A stretch of 8,709 nucleotides of DNA from Thioalkalivibrio sp. (GTDB taxonomy: Bacteria > Pseudomonadota > Gammaproteobacteria > Ectothiorhodospirales > Ectothiorhodospiraceae): assembly GCA_003553165.1 (NCBI GenBank), contig PUOZ01000205.1:1-8709 (forward strand). The letters are read 5' to 3'. Below, piece by piece: positions 7,982-8,709 of this stretch (within the stretch, counting starts at the first letter, position 1; every line of letters starts with the position of its first letter). The notes under the pieces are model-generated. The model saw only the letters and a program-made list of their open reading frames with translations, searched no databases and was not told the origin of the DNA. A program made the translations under genes and the position numbers.

Positions 7982-8520
7982 TGCGCCTGACGCCCGCTGA
8001 CCTGCTGGAGCGGCAACGGCAGATCCGGCTGCTGATCCTCGATGTCGACGGTGTGCTCACCGACGGCAGCCTGTTTCTGGGCGATGGCGGCGAGCAGTAC
8101 AAGGCCTTCAACAGCCGCGACGGCCACGGCATCCGGATGGCCCAGGACGGCGGACTCGAGATTGCGATCCTGACCGGACGCAACTCCGAAGTCGTCACGC
8201 ACCGCATGCGGGACCTCGGGGTACGGCACATTCTGCAAGGGCGCCGGGACAAGCGCACGGCGCTGATCGAACTGCTGGCGCAGACCGGTTTTGCACCGGA
8301 ACACAGCGCATTCGTCGGCGACGACATCGTTGACATCCCGGCCATGCGCCAGGTCGCGCTCGGCATCGCCGTCGGCGACGCCCACCCGCTGGTGCTGGAC
8401 CATGCCGACTGGCACACCCTGGCGCCAGGTGGACGCGGTGCGGTACGTGAAGTCTGCGAAACACTGCTGGCCGCGCAGGATCGCCTGGAGGGTATTCTCC
8501 GTGCCTACCTGGAATCCTGA
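7981..8520 (+). CDS. kdsC: 3-deoxy-D-manno-octulosonate 8-phosphate phosphatase (KdsC)
   Basis: KdsC removes phosphate from Kdo 8-phosphate to release Kdo for the LPS core. It is a small HAD-superfamily enzyme without a cap domain that works as a tetramer in the cytoplasm. The 179-residue product has all HAD motifs: motif I DVDGVLTDG with nucleophile Asp21 and Asp23, motif II LTGR with Thr65, motif III Lys91 in RDKRTAL, and motif IV VGDD at 112-115. The pattern KAFNSRDGHGI (41-51) is typical of KdsC. The ATG at 7981 overlaps the kdsD stop (TGATG) and has a G-rich GGGGG about 7 bases upstream. The frame stays open upstream into kdsD, but that extension has no KdsC homology. Its last 20 bases overlap lptC. 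Confidence 0.97.
   Translation: MRLTPADLLERQRQIRLLILDVDGVLTDGSLFLGDGGEQYKAFNSRDGHGIRMAQDGGLEIAILTGRNSEVVTHRMRDLGVRHILQGRRDKRTALIELLAQTGFAPEHSAFVGDDIVDIPAMRQVALGIAVGDAHPLVLDHADWHTLAPGGRGAVREVCETLLAAQDRLEGILRAYLES
8487..8492 (+). promoter_or_regulatory. Ribosome-binding site of lptC
   Basis: GGAGGG lies 8 bases before the GTG at 8501, inside the end of kdsC. It fixes the start of the next gene as overlapping kdsC by 20 bases. Confidence 0.7.
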
Positions 8521-8709
8521 GCCCGGGACCCACGCGGGCCGAGGCCGGGCTCGGCGATGGTCTGGCTTGGCCTGCCTCGCGGTGGCCATCGGCCTGGCCC
8601 CGATGGCCACTCCGGTTCTGGCGAGCGAGGCCCAGCTCGACATCTTCGGCTTCACGCTGCGAATCACCGATGCCGACGGCGCGATCACGCACGTTCTGGA
8701 AGGCGAGCG
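8501..8709 (+). CDS. lptC: LPS export protein LptC, N-terminal part (cut by the window edge)
   Basis: LptC is a bitopic inner-membrane protein whose periplasmic jellyroll domain passes LPS from LptBFG to LptA. Only about 69 codons are visible. From the GTG at 8501 the product has a basic N-terminus (RGRARRW, about 14-20), a hydrophobic stretch (about 21-42), then the start of a periplasmic domain, AQLDIFGFTLRITDADG and ITHVLEGER. This resembles the LptC pattern of a beta strand with FTL followed by D-x-x-G and a LEGER-like strand. Its place directly after kdsC is the conserved lptC slot. The hydrophobic stretch ends in TPVLASEA, which looks like a signal peptidase I site rather than the usual uncleaved anchor. 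LptA, which does have a signal peptide, is the main alternative, but the FTL-DADG-LEGER pattern favours LptC. Confidence 0.72.
   Translation, partial: MPTWNPEPGTHAGRGRARRWSGLACLAVAIGLAPMATPVLASEAQLDIFGFTLRITDADGAITHVLEGE

Overview
The window is chromosomal core DNA from a high-GC Gram-negative bacterium, almost certainly a gammaproteobacterium. The evidence is the conserved gene neighbourhood: the Mla phospholipid-transport operon followed by murA, divergent from yrbG-kdsD-kdsC-lptC, as in Escherichia coli. The murA-hisG junction is the arrangement I know from Pseudomonas and relatives rather than enterics. The short-form HisG and the frequent GTG starts fit a high-GC, non-enteric lineage, for example a purple-sulfur or Ectothiorhodospira-like group, but the genus cannot be fixed from the sequence.

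Layout. Minus strand, read right to left from about 5874 to 1: an uncharacterised 205-residue gene, then mlaF, mlaE, mlaD, mlaC, mlaB, murA, hisG and probably the first six codons of hisD. Plus strand, left to right from about 6033 to the right edge: yrbG (Na+/Ca2+ exchanger family), kdsD, kdsC and the N-terminal part of lptC, cut by the window end. The two units diverge from a roughly 160-base region at 5875-6032. Genes are tightly packed, several overlap by 1-20 bases, and no gap exceeds 300 bases.

How the genes work together. The window is mostly a cell-envelope locus. MlaF (ATPase), MlaE (permease), MlaD (MCE substrate-binding ring) and MlaB (STAS regulator) form the inner-membrane MlaFEDB complex, and MlaC is its periplasmic lipid shuttle; together they keep the outer membrane asymmetric. 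MurA starts peptidoglycan precursor synthesis. KdsD and KdsC supply Kdo for the LPS inner core, and LptC is part of the bridge that exports LPS. HisG starts histidine synthesis and appears to be translated from the murA mRNA.

Departures from the textbook cluster: the BolA-family gene ibaG, usually between mlaB and murA, is absent; an uncharacterised gene with a faint YecE/DUF72-like N-terminus sits upstream of mlaF; a perfect 8-bp inverted repeat with a nearby promoter-like sequence separates that gene from mlaF; and the LptC N-terminus looks like a cleavable signal peptide. I found no mobile elements, CRISPR arrays, tRNA or rRNA genes, and no convincing evidence of a wholly new system. The uncharacterised gene is the best candidate for new biology.
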